Source: an uncultured bacterium
GTDB lineage: Bacteria > Bacillota > Clostridia > Lachnospirales > Lachnospiraceae
Length of the DNA stretch: 50,602 nt
Reading direction: 5' to 3'
Assembly (NCBI GenBank): GCA_947567075.1
Contig: CANOLZ010000006.1
Span: 1-50,602 of the forward strand
How positions within the stretch are numbered: position 1 is the first letter of the stretch; every line of letters begins with the position of its first letter. This document shows, piece by piece, positions 36,580-45,569 of this stretch. The position numbers and the translations under genes were made by a program. The notes beneath the pieces are model-generated. The model made no database searches and was not told the DNA's origin. It saw only the letters and a list, made by a program, of their open reading frames with translations.

Positions 36580-37818
36580 TTATTTTTCACACTCCTCACT
36601 TTTCCCCATGCACTGATATTCTAAATATTCCAGCTGGAGCTGAGACAGTACATAGCGAAGCCAAGATTCCCTTAAATACTTTGGTAAGCCCTCCTCCTCT
36701 TTCTTCCATCGAAAAGTAAATAATAAAATTTTTCGTTTATCCTTTGGAAAAAGAAGATTTTCAAGACAGCCATTCCCGTCTCCTCTTAAAGCTTCCTCTA
36801 TCCCTTCCTCTACAATTTCATATTTTAGCAGCTCTACGGAAAAAGGCAGGGACAAGGCTCTTACCTTTCGGTAAAGCTCCGCTGGCGTCTGAATAAACTG
36901 CCCTGTCTTTTCCAAATAGCGGGCAGCCAGACTATCCTGTTGTCTGTTAGAAAGAACAGGGGCATAATAGCCATAAGATGAATTCTTCTCTTTTTGATGT
37001 AAAAGATAGAGTTTTACTTCTTCTATTTGTTCTTTGTATGTTTTGACAAAGACTTGATTTTCCTCATAGCGGACAGAAAGAATCTCTTCCTTTGCATCTA
37101 CTAAAATCCCTCCTTCTTCCCCGCCCTTTCTTCCTAAAGGATAACTATGTTCATAAATCACTTCATCTTTACAAGGCAGCCGGAACTCTTGGGACTCCAT
37201 CTGTATTTCTTCCACATTCCATAGGGAAATCATCCCTTCTTTTACAACACTTTCCCACTTTCCATAGGAAATATGAACATTTTCCTCAAAAGAAATTTCT
37301 TCCTCTGGCGATAAGTCAAAGAACCGTTCCAGATGGCCCATAGGAATGCTTCTCCAAGGCACATGGTTTTCTAGAAATAACTGATAAAGCTTTTGAATAC
37401 ATTCCTTGTAACGTCTTGCCTGTTCAATGCGAAAGGGAATTGTCCGTCCTGTTTTTTCCTCTATCCCTAAGAGCTGTTTTTGTTGTAAAAATGCTTTGAG
37501 CCCTTCATCATCCACCTCCAGATAAATGGTTTTTCTTCCCCCGCCCCAGTCTTTTTTCAGGTCTTCATGACAAAGGGGATGCCAAAAACCATTAATAGGA
37601 TCTGCCTCTTCTCTTTTAACAATGGTCGTATGAATGGCAAAGGCTTTCCAGGGCAGTGTAATCTCCTTTTCCACCCGCTCTTTTAGCGCCTCATACTTTC
37701 CTTCTGCCCATTGGTAAAAAGATAGAAAGCCCTCTAATAAAAGTTCCCTTGCCTCCTTTCTCTCCTCTTTATCCCTAATATCTCTTAACTGCTTTTGTAT
37801 GTACTCCTGATAATCCAT
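36580..37818 (-). CDS. Unknown 412-residue protein of the CIS locus (possible baseplate part)
   Basis: The product read from the ATG at 37818 (GGAAGGAAG upstream) has 412 residues, mostly soluble, with WKAFAIHTTIVKREEADPIN, IYLEVDDEGLKAFLQQKQLL, HLERFFDLSPEEEISFEENV and the end WLRYVLSQLQLEYLEYQC. The frame stays open 5' of this ATG through a coiled-coil-like stretch (DEIQGKIDLLTNKMTEAEKE, then AAKEAQEQSTVSRNNEF) into an IS3 transposase fragment, so the DNA upstream is a junction scar. I do not recognise the family. Its place after the sheath-like gene and before vgrG fits a baseplate or assembly protein. Confidence 0.5.
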   Translation of the reverse strand: MDYQEYIQKQLRDIRDKEERKEARELLLEGFLSFYQWAEGKYEALKERVEKEITLPWKAFAIHTTIVKREEADPINGFWHPLCHEDLKKDWGGGRKTIYLEVDDEGLKAFLQQKQLLGIEEKTGRTIPFRIEQARRYKECIQKLYQLFLENHVPWRSIPMGHLERFFDLSPEEEISFEENVHISYGKWESVVKEGMISLWNVEEIQMESQEFRLPCKDEVIYEHSYPLGRKGGEEGGILVDAKEEILSVRYEENQVFVKTYKEQIEEVKLYLLHQKEKNSSYGYYAPVLSNRQQDSLAARYLEKTGQFIQTPAELYRKVRALSLPFSVELLKYEIVEEGIEEALRGDGNGCLENLLFPKDKRKILLFTFRWKKEEEGLPKYLRESWLRYVLSQLQLEYLEYQCMGKSEECEK

Positions 37819-37947
37819 TGCTTCTTCCTTCCAGAATTCATTGTTTCTGCTAACAGTACTTTGCTCCTGGGCCTCTTTTGCAGCTTCCTTTTCTGCTTCT
37901 GTCATCTTATTTGTGAGTAAATCAATTTTTCCCTGTATCTCATCTGC

Positions 37948-38270
37948 CTTACTCATGCTCTGGGTTACATGGACGGCCTTGCAGAACTCCACGAATGCTT
38001 TTGACGTATATTGGGAGCCCTGGTCCCTGTGCAGAATTAGCCCTTCCTTATGCCTCGGCTGTAAATCCAATGCCTTCTGCAAGGCCGCTGGTGATATGGC
38101 GGTCTGTGACGCTGTTTACCACACTGCGGTTATGGAAGTCTATGACTGTCCAGTTGGCATATCCCCAGTTACCTCAGCAGCCGGCAGATACCGCATTCTG
38201 TGTGGTGTTTCTTTTCACTATCTGTCTTTTTCCTCTCTTGTGTATGGGAAAAAGGAAAGCCAAAGTAACT
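37948..38270 (-). pseudogene. IS3-family transposase OrfB remnant
   Basis: The minus strand carries the DDE integrase core in pieces: YANWTVIDFHNRSVVNSVTD, then RHITSGLAEG, and in a second frame LDLQPRHKEGLILHRDQGSQ, YTSKAFVEFCKAVHVTQSMS. HRDQGSQYTS contains the second Asp of the DDE triad. The final third, with the catalytic Glu, is missing, and the fragment runs directly into CIS-locus coding sequence at about 37948. It has a frameshift near 38085. It is an old, truncated insertion in the operon. Confidence 0.7.
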
Positions 38271-38442
38271 TTCTATGTTTTTGGTAAAAAGTTTCTATCC
38301 CTGTTTGCTGCATTTGCCTGTGTCCTTACTTTTTTCCCATGTATTCCGGAAGCTTTTGCCTTTTGCTGTCATAGTCTTTTCGTCTCTGTCTGTTCCTTAA
38401 AACCTTGTAGGCTTCTGCTTTCTCAGAAGGAACGACAGACCA

Positions 38443-38574
38443 TCAAGACAGTCCTGGAGTGCCGTCACTTCCTTCTCCTCCTAGCTTGTAAAGTATCTTA
38501 CCCCAGATTTTCATAGATACTACAAAGTCCGTTACCCTGGCATTGGAATCTGCCGGCGACTCTGAGCCAAACAT
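38443..38574 (-). pseudogene. 5' stump of a CIS-locus gene cut by the IS3 insertion
   Basis: Just after the sheath-like gene an ATG at 38574 opens MFGSESPADSNARVTDFVVS, MKIWGKILYKLGGEGSDGTP and stops at 38443. The reading is protein-like and has a ribosome-like GAAAGAAG upstream. The DNA from 38442 to about 38270 is broken in all frames. I infer that this is the start of a gene whose 3' part is the coiled-coil stretch now fused to the IS3 fragment near 37830-37945. Function unknown. Confidence 0.4.
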
Positions 38575-38617
38575 TACATTTTTAATGCTTCTTTCTTTCC
38601 TCTTTTTTTGTCCAGGT

Positions 38618-40792
38618 TTATATTGCTCTATTTTCTGAATTGAAGGGATTTATTTCAATTTCCAAATTTTTTACATTGCCATTAAAGGTCAGTTTTAAGG
38701 TACAATACCCATTTGCTTCGTCAATTTCGTACTCTATGTCATCTCCTGCTCCTAAAATCCCATTTACACAATTTCTCTTTTCCTGCCATTTACTCTTTTG
38801 GCTGGAAGGATTATTGGAGAAAAACCGCACAATATTTTCCTTCTTATAGTCACCTGTAGTATGACGCAGCACTCTCTCCATATAAGTTGTTGCCTGGGTT
38901 TTATAAATGGGTTCGTAAACTTTTCCGTCACTCATAAGATTTCTAGCCTTATAAACCATAATATGATCGATGTTCTCTCCATTGAGTACTGCATTTTCCG
39001 AAGAAAAGACAAACCCAAAGCTTCTGCGATTCATTTCATTCTTAATGGCATTGGTAAAGCCAGTAATCTCCTTTGCCATGACTGTGTGTACTTTAAGAGG
39101 GTGATCTCCTGCCTCAATATCAAAGCGGACTCCTGGAAGTTCCTCATCTACATTTCGTTTAAAACATTCCTTTAAGTATTTCGGACACTGATATGCACCT
39201 ACTAAGCCTGCCGCAATGTAAGCTGCCCCAATATAAACTCCGTCAATCCTAAGCTTCATAATGTCTTCTTTTTTCTGGGACAGCTCTGCTACATTATTTT
39301 CGTTAATGAACATCCGCTTATCCAGAATAACACCAGATTTTTCCTTTGGGATAATGGTAAAATTAGGGATACAGGGAATGGCAAACTCACTGTAGGCTTT
39401 TCCTGTCAGACTGATGCATCGGTCTTCAAAACTGTCTATTCCTTCTGTTGCCATCTGATTAAAAGTAGTCTTATCCCCCGTTTCATAACTGAAAAAACAT
39501 TGTACGGAGTAATCCTTTAATACATCCAGCAGCCGCATAAGACTTTCCAAAGTATTGATTCCGCTTTTTTCCACCTTTTCATTTCCTTGAAAGCGCTGCC
39601 TTGTAAGATTTATACTACTATTTTTATCAAGGGAAAGGGAAGGCACAATGCCATACCAAATAGTATGGCAAAAGTCATTTTTAGAATTGACCGTATTTAA
39701 AAAAGTAATGAACCGAGGCAGGTTGCTGCTTTTCAATAACATATCATTGGAAATATTGGTCACAAACAAAGATGGCCTCATTCCCTTAAGGTTTGCCGGG
39801 TACTGCTCAAAGAAAGCCCATACTCCCAGAATTTTTTCAATTAAAGGTTTCACTACTTTAATAAAATCATCCTTGGCCCTTTGGTAAAACTCTAAATAAG
39901 AATTATAATTATCCACTTCCTGCTGTATATCTATACTGTTTACCATAGTAGAAGCTAGGGGACAGTAGGTTCTAATCACTAGCCCCTTTACATAGTCACT
40001 CTTTTCTTCATTTAAAACTTCATAATTCTCTTCCAGGGCAGCAATCAATCCTGCATTCACCTGGTCATCTACTACCATAAGTTCTGTGGATTCTCCTTTA
40101 GGCACCTCCAGCACCTTAAGTTCTCCCTTCTCATCCATACTTAAAATACCAAGAGCTAGAGGGGTATTATCCTTTTTTTCCTCTGCTGTTCCAAGAAGGA
40201 GTCTCGTCTTAATATCTTCAATGGCCAAAGGCAGCATGGCAAGGACGTTATTGTAATGAATACTTGTCTCCTCAAACATTACATTTAGCTTATCACCCAT
40301 ATCCAGCTTACGAGGATCTCCATCCTCCAATTGGGCGTAGACTTTATAAGCGTACTGAAGCTCCTTACGGTTTTGTTTAATATCTTCCATCACTTTCTTT
40401 GGGGAAATCATATCCGTCAACTTATCAAACTGTAAATTTACATGGATAAAACTCTGAGAAGCCTTTGCTTCTATCAAAGACATTAATATCTTCAAGAAAT
40501 CATTCTGTCGATTTAAGCGAATAGGACTGAGCATTTCTTCTGGGATATTCTCTGGCTTTTCTAAAGTATACATAATTTTTTGGGTATTGGCGTTAAAAAA
40601 GGAATACACTATTGGCTCAAATTTTATAAGAAACTCATCAAAGTTTTCCACCAAAAGAGCCTCATTTATTTCCTTAATTTTTTCATCACTTAAGCTGTCT
40701 ACTCCCCGCACATCACCCACTAGAGTAAGTAAATCTGGTTTCTGTGGGTTCATCTCCTCAAAGAGCATAGTTCGGTTTGTCTGTTTCATCAT
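38618..40792 (-). CDS. Contractile sheath-like protein (TssC-like), 724 residues
   Basis: A large soluble protein whose C-terminal third has the look of a contractile sheath domain: TTYMERVLRHTTGDYKKENI, then KWQEKRNCVNGILGAG, DIEYEIDEANGYCTLKLTFN and VKNLEIEINPFN, matching the handshake strands at the end of TssC and phage sheath proteins. The middle (LESLMRLLDVLKDYSVQCFF, then GVYIGAAYIAAGLVGAYQCP) also fits. It is longer than usual TssC (about 490), with an extra N-terminal region. No TssB partner or Hcp tube is visible here. The ribosome site is AGAGG. The sheath call is my by-eye inference; structure prediction would settle it. Confidence 0.5.
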   Translation of the reverse strand: MMKQTNRTMLFEEMNPQKPDLLTLVGDVRGVDSLSDEKIKEINEALLVENFDEFLIKFEPIVYSFFNANTQKIMYTLEKPENIPEEMLSPIRLNRQNDFLKILMSLIEAKASQSFIHVNLQFDKLTDMISPKKVMEDIKQNRKELQYAYKVYAQLEDGDPRKLDMGDKLNVMFEETSIHYNNVLAMLPLAIEDIKTRLLLGTAEEKKDNTPLALGILSMDEKGELKVLEVPKGESTELMVVDDQVNAGLIAALEENYEVLNEEKSDYVKGLVIRTYCPLASTMVNSIDIQQEVDNYNSYLEFYQRAKDDFIKVVKPLIEKILGVWAFFEQYPANLKGMRPSLFVTNISNDMLLKSSNLPRFITFLNTVNSKNDFCHTIWYGIVPSLSLDKNSSINLTRQRFQGNEKVEKSGINTLESLMRLLDVLKDYSVQCFFSYETGDKTTFNQMATEGIDSFEDRCISLTGKAYSEFAIPCIPNFTIIPKEKSGVILDKRMFINENNVAELSQKKEDIMKLRIDGVYIGAAYIAAGLVGAYQCPKYLKECFKRNVDEELPGVRFDIEAGDHPLKVHTVMAKEITGFTNAIKNEMNRRSFGFVFSSENAVLNGENIDHIMVYKARNLMSDGKVYEPIYKTQATTYMERVLRHTTGDYKKENIVRFFSNNPSSQKSKWQEKRNCVNGILGAGDDIEYEIDEANGYCTLKLTFNGNVKNLEIEINPFNSENRAI

Positions 40793-40805
40793 GCTTTTCT
40801 ACCTC

Positions 40806-41093
40806 TTATCTTTCACTTGGTTTTAAGTCCTTATAGTAGACTTCTATTTCTGCACCTTCCTTTTCAAATAAAAAGGTGATTTTATCTGCTTCTCTTAAGG
40901 AACGAGGCAGGTTACAGGCATCTAAAATCCACTCTAAAGTAATCACACTTCGATTACAACGGGCAAATAGGTTCCTGTTTGCTGGAGGATAATCCATCTC
41001 CTCCTGATCGTGAATCACATAGACAACTAGTTTTCCAAAAAAAGTTGCCTTCCAATTTTCCATTTCCCCAGGGGACAGTCCTTTTTTAGTCAT
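40806..41093 (-). CDS. Unknown 95-residue protein of the CIS locus
   Basis: A small soluble protein: MTKKGLSPGEMENWKATFFG, then KLVVYVIHDQEEMDYPPANR and FARCNRSVITLEWILDACNL. It starts at an ATG at 41093 just after the stop of a decayed gene and ends 13 bases before the sheath-like gene, with which it is likely co-expressed. A start at 41132 is possible but adds only Phe/Lys codons. Its family is not known to me. Confidence 0.5.
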   Translation of the reverse strand: MTKKGLSPGEMENWKATFFGKLVVYVIHDQEEMDYPPANRNLFARCNRSVITLEWILDACNLPRSLREADKITFLFEKEGAEIEVYYKDLKPSER

Positions 41094-41097
41094 TCTA

Positions 41098-41400
41098 TTA
41101 GACTTTATCCTTTTGAAAAAAATGAAATACATTAAGAAGATAGGAGTATTCTGAAAAAAGATAGACTTTCAGGTTCATCTCCTTCTCACTTTCCATGTGG
41201 ATAGTAATCTCTCGTTGCTCTGAACCAAACAAATTCATAACCGTAAAATAGTGAGTTCCCCTCTATTTCCAGTAAAACTTCCTACTTGTTTAGCCTTAAC
41301 ATTGAGAGCAGAAAAAGTTTTCCAGCTGCTGGATTCCCTCCTTGGCATTGAAAAATACATAAATGACTCTTCTACTTTTAGTAGTATAACTTACTTCCAT
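41098..41400 (-). pseudogene. Decayed small gene at the head of the CIS locus
   Basis: Three frames give one protein-like series: MEVSYTTKSRRVIYVFFNAK, then EGIQQLENFF; next SALNVKAKQVGSFTGNRGE; then THYFTVMNLFGSEQREITIH and MESEKEMNLKVYLFSEYSYL. Two frameshifts are needed. The last frame stops at 41098, five bases before the next gene. The ancestral product was about 95-100 residues. I cannot name it. It suggests that the operon once extended further upstream. Confidence 0.45.
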
Positions 41401-41416
41401 ATTTTTTCAATATATG

Positions 41417-41455
41417 ATGCAGAAAATGACATTTTAATGCAGAAAATGACATTTT
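41417..41455. repeat. Two direct repeats of 19 bases
   Basis: ATGCAGAAAATGACATTTT occurs at 41417-41435 and again at 41437-41455, one base apart. It lies upstream of the CIS operon and could be a binding-site pair or a slippage product. Confidence 0.6.
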
Positions 41456-41564
41456 TTTAGAAATTCCCATGTGTTCATTCCTTCTGTGAATCGAACTAGT
41501 GCTCATAGGTTAAATAGCTCTGCCATCCTGTCTTCTTTCTTCTCCCATTATTCTGATTCCACAT

Positions 41565-41600
41565 AAAAGAAGGAAGAACTTTTCTGTCCTTCCTTCTTTT
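41565..41600 (-). terminator. Terminator of the LytTR regulator gene
   Basis: Twelve-base arms AAAAGAAGGAAG / CTTCCTTCTTTT about 60 bases after the stop of the gene at 41663. On the minus strand the second arm supplies a T-rich end. Confidence 0.6.
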
Positions 41601-41662
41601 GTATTACCACTTTCCCTTATATGTTTTGTTTGTATCCATCTTTTTTCTTTAAAATGGAAATC

Positions 41663-42406
41663 TTAAATTTCCATTGAGGCTCTATAAGAAATAAAATGTT
41701 CTTCAACGTTATTGTATCTTGCTCTTGGTATATTCACCTCCATCTCCTCATTCCTTCCTCTTCGAAACACTGCCTTATATCTGCTTATTCTTTTTATAAA
41801 TCTCATATTGACAAGAAAACTTTGATGGACACGTAAAAATCCATCTCCCTTTAGAAACGCTTCCAGCTTATTTAAAGTTCCTAGTAGTGTATACTTCTCC
41901 AATTGGTCTTCCATAATATAAACTTCCAACTTATGTAATTTACTTTCTATATACAGAATATGTTCTAAAGAAACCTTTTTTGCTCCTTCCCTAAAATCAA
42001 ATCTCACCCTTGGAGCTTGATAATTCATCTTTTCCAATATAGCGTCCATACATTCATAAATACTGGCAGCCATGCTGCCATCGTTTTTTAATATGTATCG
42101 GACTGCATCTACTTTATATCCTTCAAAGACACACTGAATACATGCAGTAATAAATACAATGAACATTTCTTTGCTCCTCTTTCGGATTTCCTTTGCCGTC
42201 ATCATTCCATCTAGCTGCTCCATGTATATGTCCAGAAAAATAATCTTATACTTTACCATTTCGATACCCTGTTCAATGAATTCTATTCCTGAACAAAATG
42301 TATCTATCTCCAATGGATACCCCTTATCATCCATGTATTGCTTCAAAATCTCTTTTATCTGTTCTCTGAAAAACTTTTCATCATCACATATTGCTATATG
42401 AATCAT
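41663..42406 (-). CDS. Orphan LytTR-family response regulator
   Basis: A 247-residue AgrA/VirR-type regulator. The receiver starts IHIAICDDEKFFREQ, with the phosphoacceptor strand IIFLDIYMEQLDGM near residue 57. The LytTR DNA-binding domain has FLRVHQSFLVNMRFIKRISR. The ribosome site (GGGAG) is clear and its own terminator follows, so it is a single-gene unit. No histidine kinase lies beside it. It stands between the CIS/Rhs operon and the NRPS cluster and might control either. It is not a close copy of the agrA at 2872. Confidence 0.85.
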   Translation of the reverse strand: MIHIAICDDEKFFREQIKEILKQYMDDKGYPLEIDTFCSGIEFIEQGIEMVKYKIIFLDIYMEQLDGMMTAKEIRKRSKEMFIVFITACIQCVFEGYKVDAVRYILKNDGSMAASIYECMDAILEKMNYQAPRVRFDFREGAKKVSLEHILYIESKLHKLEVYIMEDQLEKYTLLGTLNKLEAFLKGDGFLRVHQSFLVNMRFIKRISRYKAVFRRGRNEEMEVNIPRARYNNVEEHFISYRASMEI

Positions 42407-43349
42407 ATACTCATCTCCCTAAAAACTGTAAAATTATCCCTATCCTGCCATTTGAATACCAATACTTTTTTGTAGTATATTTTATTTGTGATTGCATTTC
42501 AATATCTTTTTTTAATATTTCGAAGGCTGAGCTTTGCCCCACTACCCTTTCTCCTCTATCTAACTAAACAAAAAAGGGACTAAAAAACCCCCTAAAGCAA
42601 GGAGTATTCGACCCAAATTGATTCATTCATATAATTATATTCCCCAGCTTACAGACATGGAATAAGCTTAAAGCTTTTATAAAATTAAGTCTTTCCATTA
42701 AATTCAACTATTTTTATGTCTGCATTTATAGATAAAGGAGCTATTACTAGTTTTATTATACTCTCAGCGTTCATTCCTGTAGCAGAAATCTTTATCTCAG
42801 CTGTTTTAACTTTCATAATATGTTTCTCTTTTTATGTACGTTTCTTTTTGTCCTTTTCTCCCCTTTGTTCTGCTGCCTTTTTTTGTGGATTTTGTCTTAC
42901 AGTCTTTCCATCAGAATCATTTATTACCGATTTTCCAATATGCCTTTTCCATTTGACCTTTTCAGCAGATGTTATCATCCTTTTCATTATAATAACTATG
43001 CTCAACGTCTCAATATTAAGGATAATAAAAAAATATTTTCAGACGTTTTTTATTTATATTAAAATACTCTCAATTCTATTTTCTTACATATATAAAGTTA
43101 TCTTTTCCTGCTTTAAAACAAAATACAATAAAAACCTGTTTCCAGATATGTCTATACAATAACATTATCTGTATAAAAAATGTCCAAACAGTCACTATAA
43201 AAGTTTTATTGCATTTTTTTACTATTATTCTTACGTAAATTTTACATAATATACTATTCATAAATATAATAAAAAGGCAGTAATTGCACTTTAAACATTG
43301 GCAACTCCTCCCTTTTTTCCATACCTCATATATTTTTTATAAAATCATT
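42407..43349. other. Gene-poor AT-rich stretch
   Basis: No convincing gene. A plus-strand frame (42716-43162) is open and hydrophobic but has no ribosome site and is Phe/Ile-rich, as expected by chance from T-rich DNA. Two weak hairpin-like stretches occur near 42565-42590. Confidence 0.4.
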
Positions 43350-43544
43350 CTATTTCGTTTTAGAAAATATCCATACTTTACCATTTAAAAGCCATCTAAT
43401 GTCTTCATTATGTGATGATATACTTTCCATATTTATAAGATACCATCTATGACAAGGATAAAATGTATTTCCAACTTTGTTCTTAAAACCTGTCGTTTTA
43501 TCGTAGTTTTCAATTACCCTATTTTTTATGTAATATAACTTTTT
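43350..43544 (-). pseudogene. C-terminal remnant of a LytTR regulator
   Basis: The minus strand reads KKLYYIKNRVIENYDKTTGF, then GNTFYPCHRWYLINMESISS and LLNGKVWIFSKTK-stop. This is the end of a LytTR DNA-binding domain (general form F-x-CHRSYLINMxxI). The upstream receiver domain is gone; a stop at 43547 precedes it. It shows that a second regulator gene stood between the NRPS cluster and the CIS locus. Confidence 0.6.
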
Positions 43545-43665
43545 TCACTGCTTTCTATTATAATATAACCCTTACAAAAATAGTTTTTGCTACACATTTA
43601 AAATTTATAATAGAACCTATTTTCTCTTTTGTCCATTGACTATCAATACTTCTTTAAAGCACAGC

Positions 43666-43890
43666 TTATGTATATCTTTCTAACCATTCTACAATATCTT
43701 TCACTATATGAAACTTCCAAATATCCCGATCTGGTACCTCCACGTCAAACTCCTCCTCGAAAGCAACTACAATATTCACAAGATCCAGTGAACTAAGCCC
43801 CAAATCTGACGCTAATTCACTTTCTATCGTTATCACTATATCCTCTGCCTCTGTATATTCCTGAAGAATCTCTTTTACTTTTTCAAACAT
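43666..43890 (-). CDS. Acyl carrier protein
   Basis: A 74-residue acidic carrier protein with DLGLSSLDLVNIV; Ser34 in the SSL motif is the site for the phosphopantetheine arm. A very strong ribosome site (AAGGAGGAGG) precedes the ATG. It lies 15 bases after the acyl-activating enzyme gene, so the fatty acid activated there is probably loaded here and passed to the NRPS C domain. No phosphopantetheinyl transferase gene lies in the window. Confidence 0.9.
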   Translation of the reverse strand: MFEKVKEILQEYTEAEDIVITIESELASDLGLSSLDLVNIVVAFEEEFDVEVPDRDIWKFHIVKDIVEWLERYT

Positions 43891-43905
43891 ATATCCTCCT
43901 CCTTG

Positions 43906-45498
43906 TCATTGTATCATTTGTCTTAATATTTTCTTTGTCGTACTTTTTTCAAATTCCCGCTCTCGCAGTATCACCTGATTGATCCGCTTATAAATGGGCT
44001 GTTTCCTATTGATTTTTTGGATGAGCTTTTCAAAATACTCTTGTTTTCCCATGTAAGATTCCCGTGGATAAATCTGTACTGTCAGTACATGAGCTTTGTC
44101 ATAAACAACCGCCTCTGCAACTGCGTCGTCCCTTATTATCTCTTGCTCCAGCTCCTCTGGAGATACGTTCTCTCCATTACTCAAAATAATCAAATTTTTC
44201 TTCCTTCCTGTCAGAAATAGAAAATTGTCTTTATCCACATACCCTAAATCTCCAGTTGCGTACCAGCCATCCTGCAAGAATCCTCCTGTTTCATTTTTAT
44301 AATAACCCAGCATGACATTGTCACCCTTGACCAACACTTCCCCATCCTCCCCAATCTTCACCTGACAGCCACAAAGAACTTGTCCAACGCTTTTGTCCCT
44401 CCAGTAATGGTTGCGGTTGACAGAAACCACTGGGGAGCATTCTGTAATTCCATATCCGTTTAAAAGCATAATTCCCCAGCTTCGAAATGCTTTGATATAT
44501 TTTTCATCCAATGGTGCACCCCCACAGACTATGCATTCTAAACACCCTCCAAATACCTGATGTACCGAGGAAAACAATTTTTTTCTTAAATCAATGCCTA
44601 ATTTTAATAAGATGTTGCTAACCTTCATCAGACTTTTTAGTAGGACATCCCTGCCAGATTTTTCAGCCGCATCCCAAATCTGCCTATAAAATGTTTCCAC
44701 AAATAACGGTACAAGAAATGTATTCTGTGGCTTGGCAAGGCTCATTTCAGGAAGAAGGCGTTTTAAACTTTGATTAATAAATACAGGAAAACCATAATGA
44801 AACACTGCAAGAACTCCTGCAACTAGTCCGAACGAATGATGATAAGGTAAAACAGAAATTGTGGAACCATGGAGAACTACGTTTTTGCTGGCGCTGTACA
44901 CATTAAAACAAAGGTTTTTATGGCTCAGTACTACTCCCTTACTTTCTCCAGTTGTCCCAGATGTGAAAAAGATTGCGGCAGGCTTATCTTCCTCTATCTG
45001 CTCTGATACAAATATGGTACTTCCAAAGTCTATAGATACCTGCCCCTTTACTAGATAAGAAGGAAAATCTGCCATAGGCAATCCTGTCATTTCATTGCTT
45101 ATCTGTCCTCCCACATCTGCATACTGCAAAGAATAAATAACCGCCTTACAGTCTGCATACTGCACTAATTGAAGGATTCTGTCTGCTGGAAGTTCTCTGT
45201 CAATTGCAACTGCCACATTCCCACTGTTGACAACTGCCATAAATGCCAGCAGCCATTCGTAACAGTTTTCTCCGATTATGGCAATCTTTTCATTTCTATG
45301 ATTTTGTTCCAATAGATACGTACCAAGAGCGTCTATTTCGTTCTTAAATGTACAATAACTTTTCTCTATTAGGGTTTCTTTCCCCTTACTATAGAAAAAT
45401 GCAGTCTGTTCGGCTTTTTCCTTTGCCTGTCGGCAGACCAGCTCTTTTAAAGTATGAAATTCCCTATGTTCATACAAGGGATAGGGGCGGTTTTTCAT
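43906..45498 (-). CDS. Acyl-activating enzyme (AMP-binding, fatty acyl-AMP/ACP ligase type)
   Basis: A 530-residue ANL-superfamily adenylate-forming enzyme. It has the P-loop AIFFTSGTTGESKGVVLSHK, the GYGITECSPVVSVN motif, the hinge YATGDLGYVDKDNFLFLTGR and the catalytic Lys near the end (FEKSTTKKILRQM). It would activate a carboxylic acid, most likely a fatty acid, and load the ACP encoded next to it. The start at 45498 has GGAGGAG upstream. It follows the NRPS gene by 71 bases in the same direction. Confidence 0.85.
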   Translation of the reverse strand: MKNRPYPLYEHREFHTLKELVCRQAKEKAEQTAFFYSKGKETLIEKSYCTFKNEIDALGTYLLEQNHRNEKIAIIGENCYEWLLAFMAVVNSGNVAVAIDRELPADRILQLVQYADCKAVIYSLQYADVGGQISNEMTGLPMADFPSYLVKGQVSIDFGSTIFVSEQIEEDKPAAIFFTSGTTGESKGVVLSHKNLCFNVYSASKNVVLHGSTISVLPYHHSFGLVAGVLAVFHYGFPVFINQSLKRLLPEMSLAKPQNTFLVPLFVETFYRQIWDAAEKSGRDVLLKSLMKVSNILLKLGIDLRKKLFSSVHQVFGGCLECIVCGGAPLDEKYIKAFRSWGIMLLNGYGITECSPVVSVNRNHYWRDKSVGQVLCGCQVKIGEDGEVLVKGDNVMLGYYKNETGGFLQDGWYATGDLGYVDKDNFLFLTGRKKNLIILSNGENVSPEELEQEIIRDDAVAEAVVYDKAHVLTVQIYPRESYMGKQEYFEKLIQKINRKQPIYKRINQVILREREFEKSTTKKILRQMIQ

Positions 45499-45569
45499 TC
45501 TGTGTTCTCCTCCATTTTATCTTATATTGCTTAAATAACAATATTCTTAATTATAAAATTATCTTTTGC

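Noticed and set aside
36580..38082. 500-residue transposase-CIS fusion as a real protein
   Set aside because: The transposase part is truncated and out of frame with its own 5' end; a good ribosome site supports the ATG at 37818.
42716..43162. 148-codon hydrophobic frame on the plus strand
   Set aside because: No ribosome site, Phe/Ile-rich as expected from T-rich DNA, and no family resemblance; not called as a gene.
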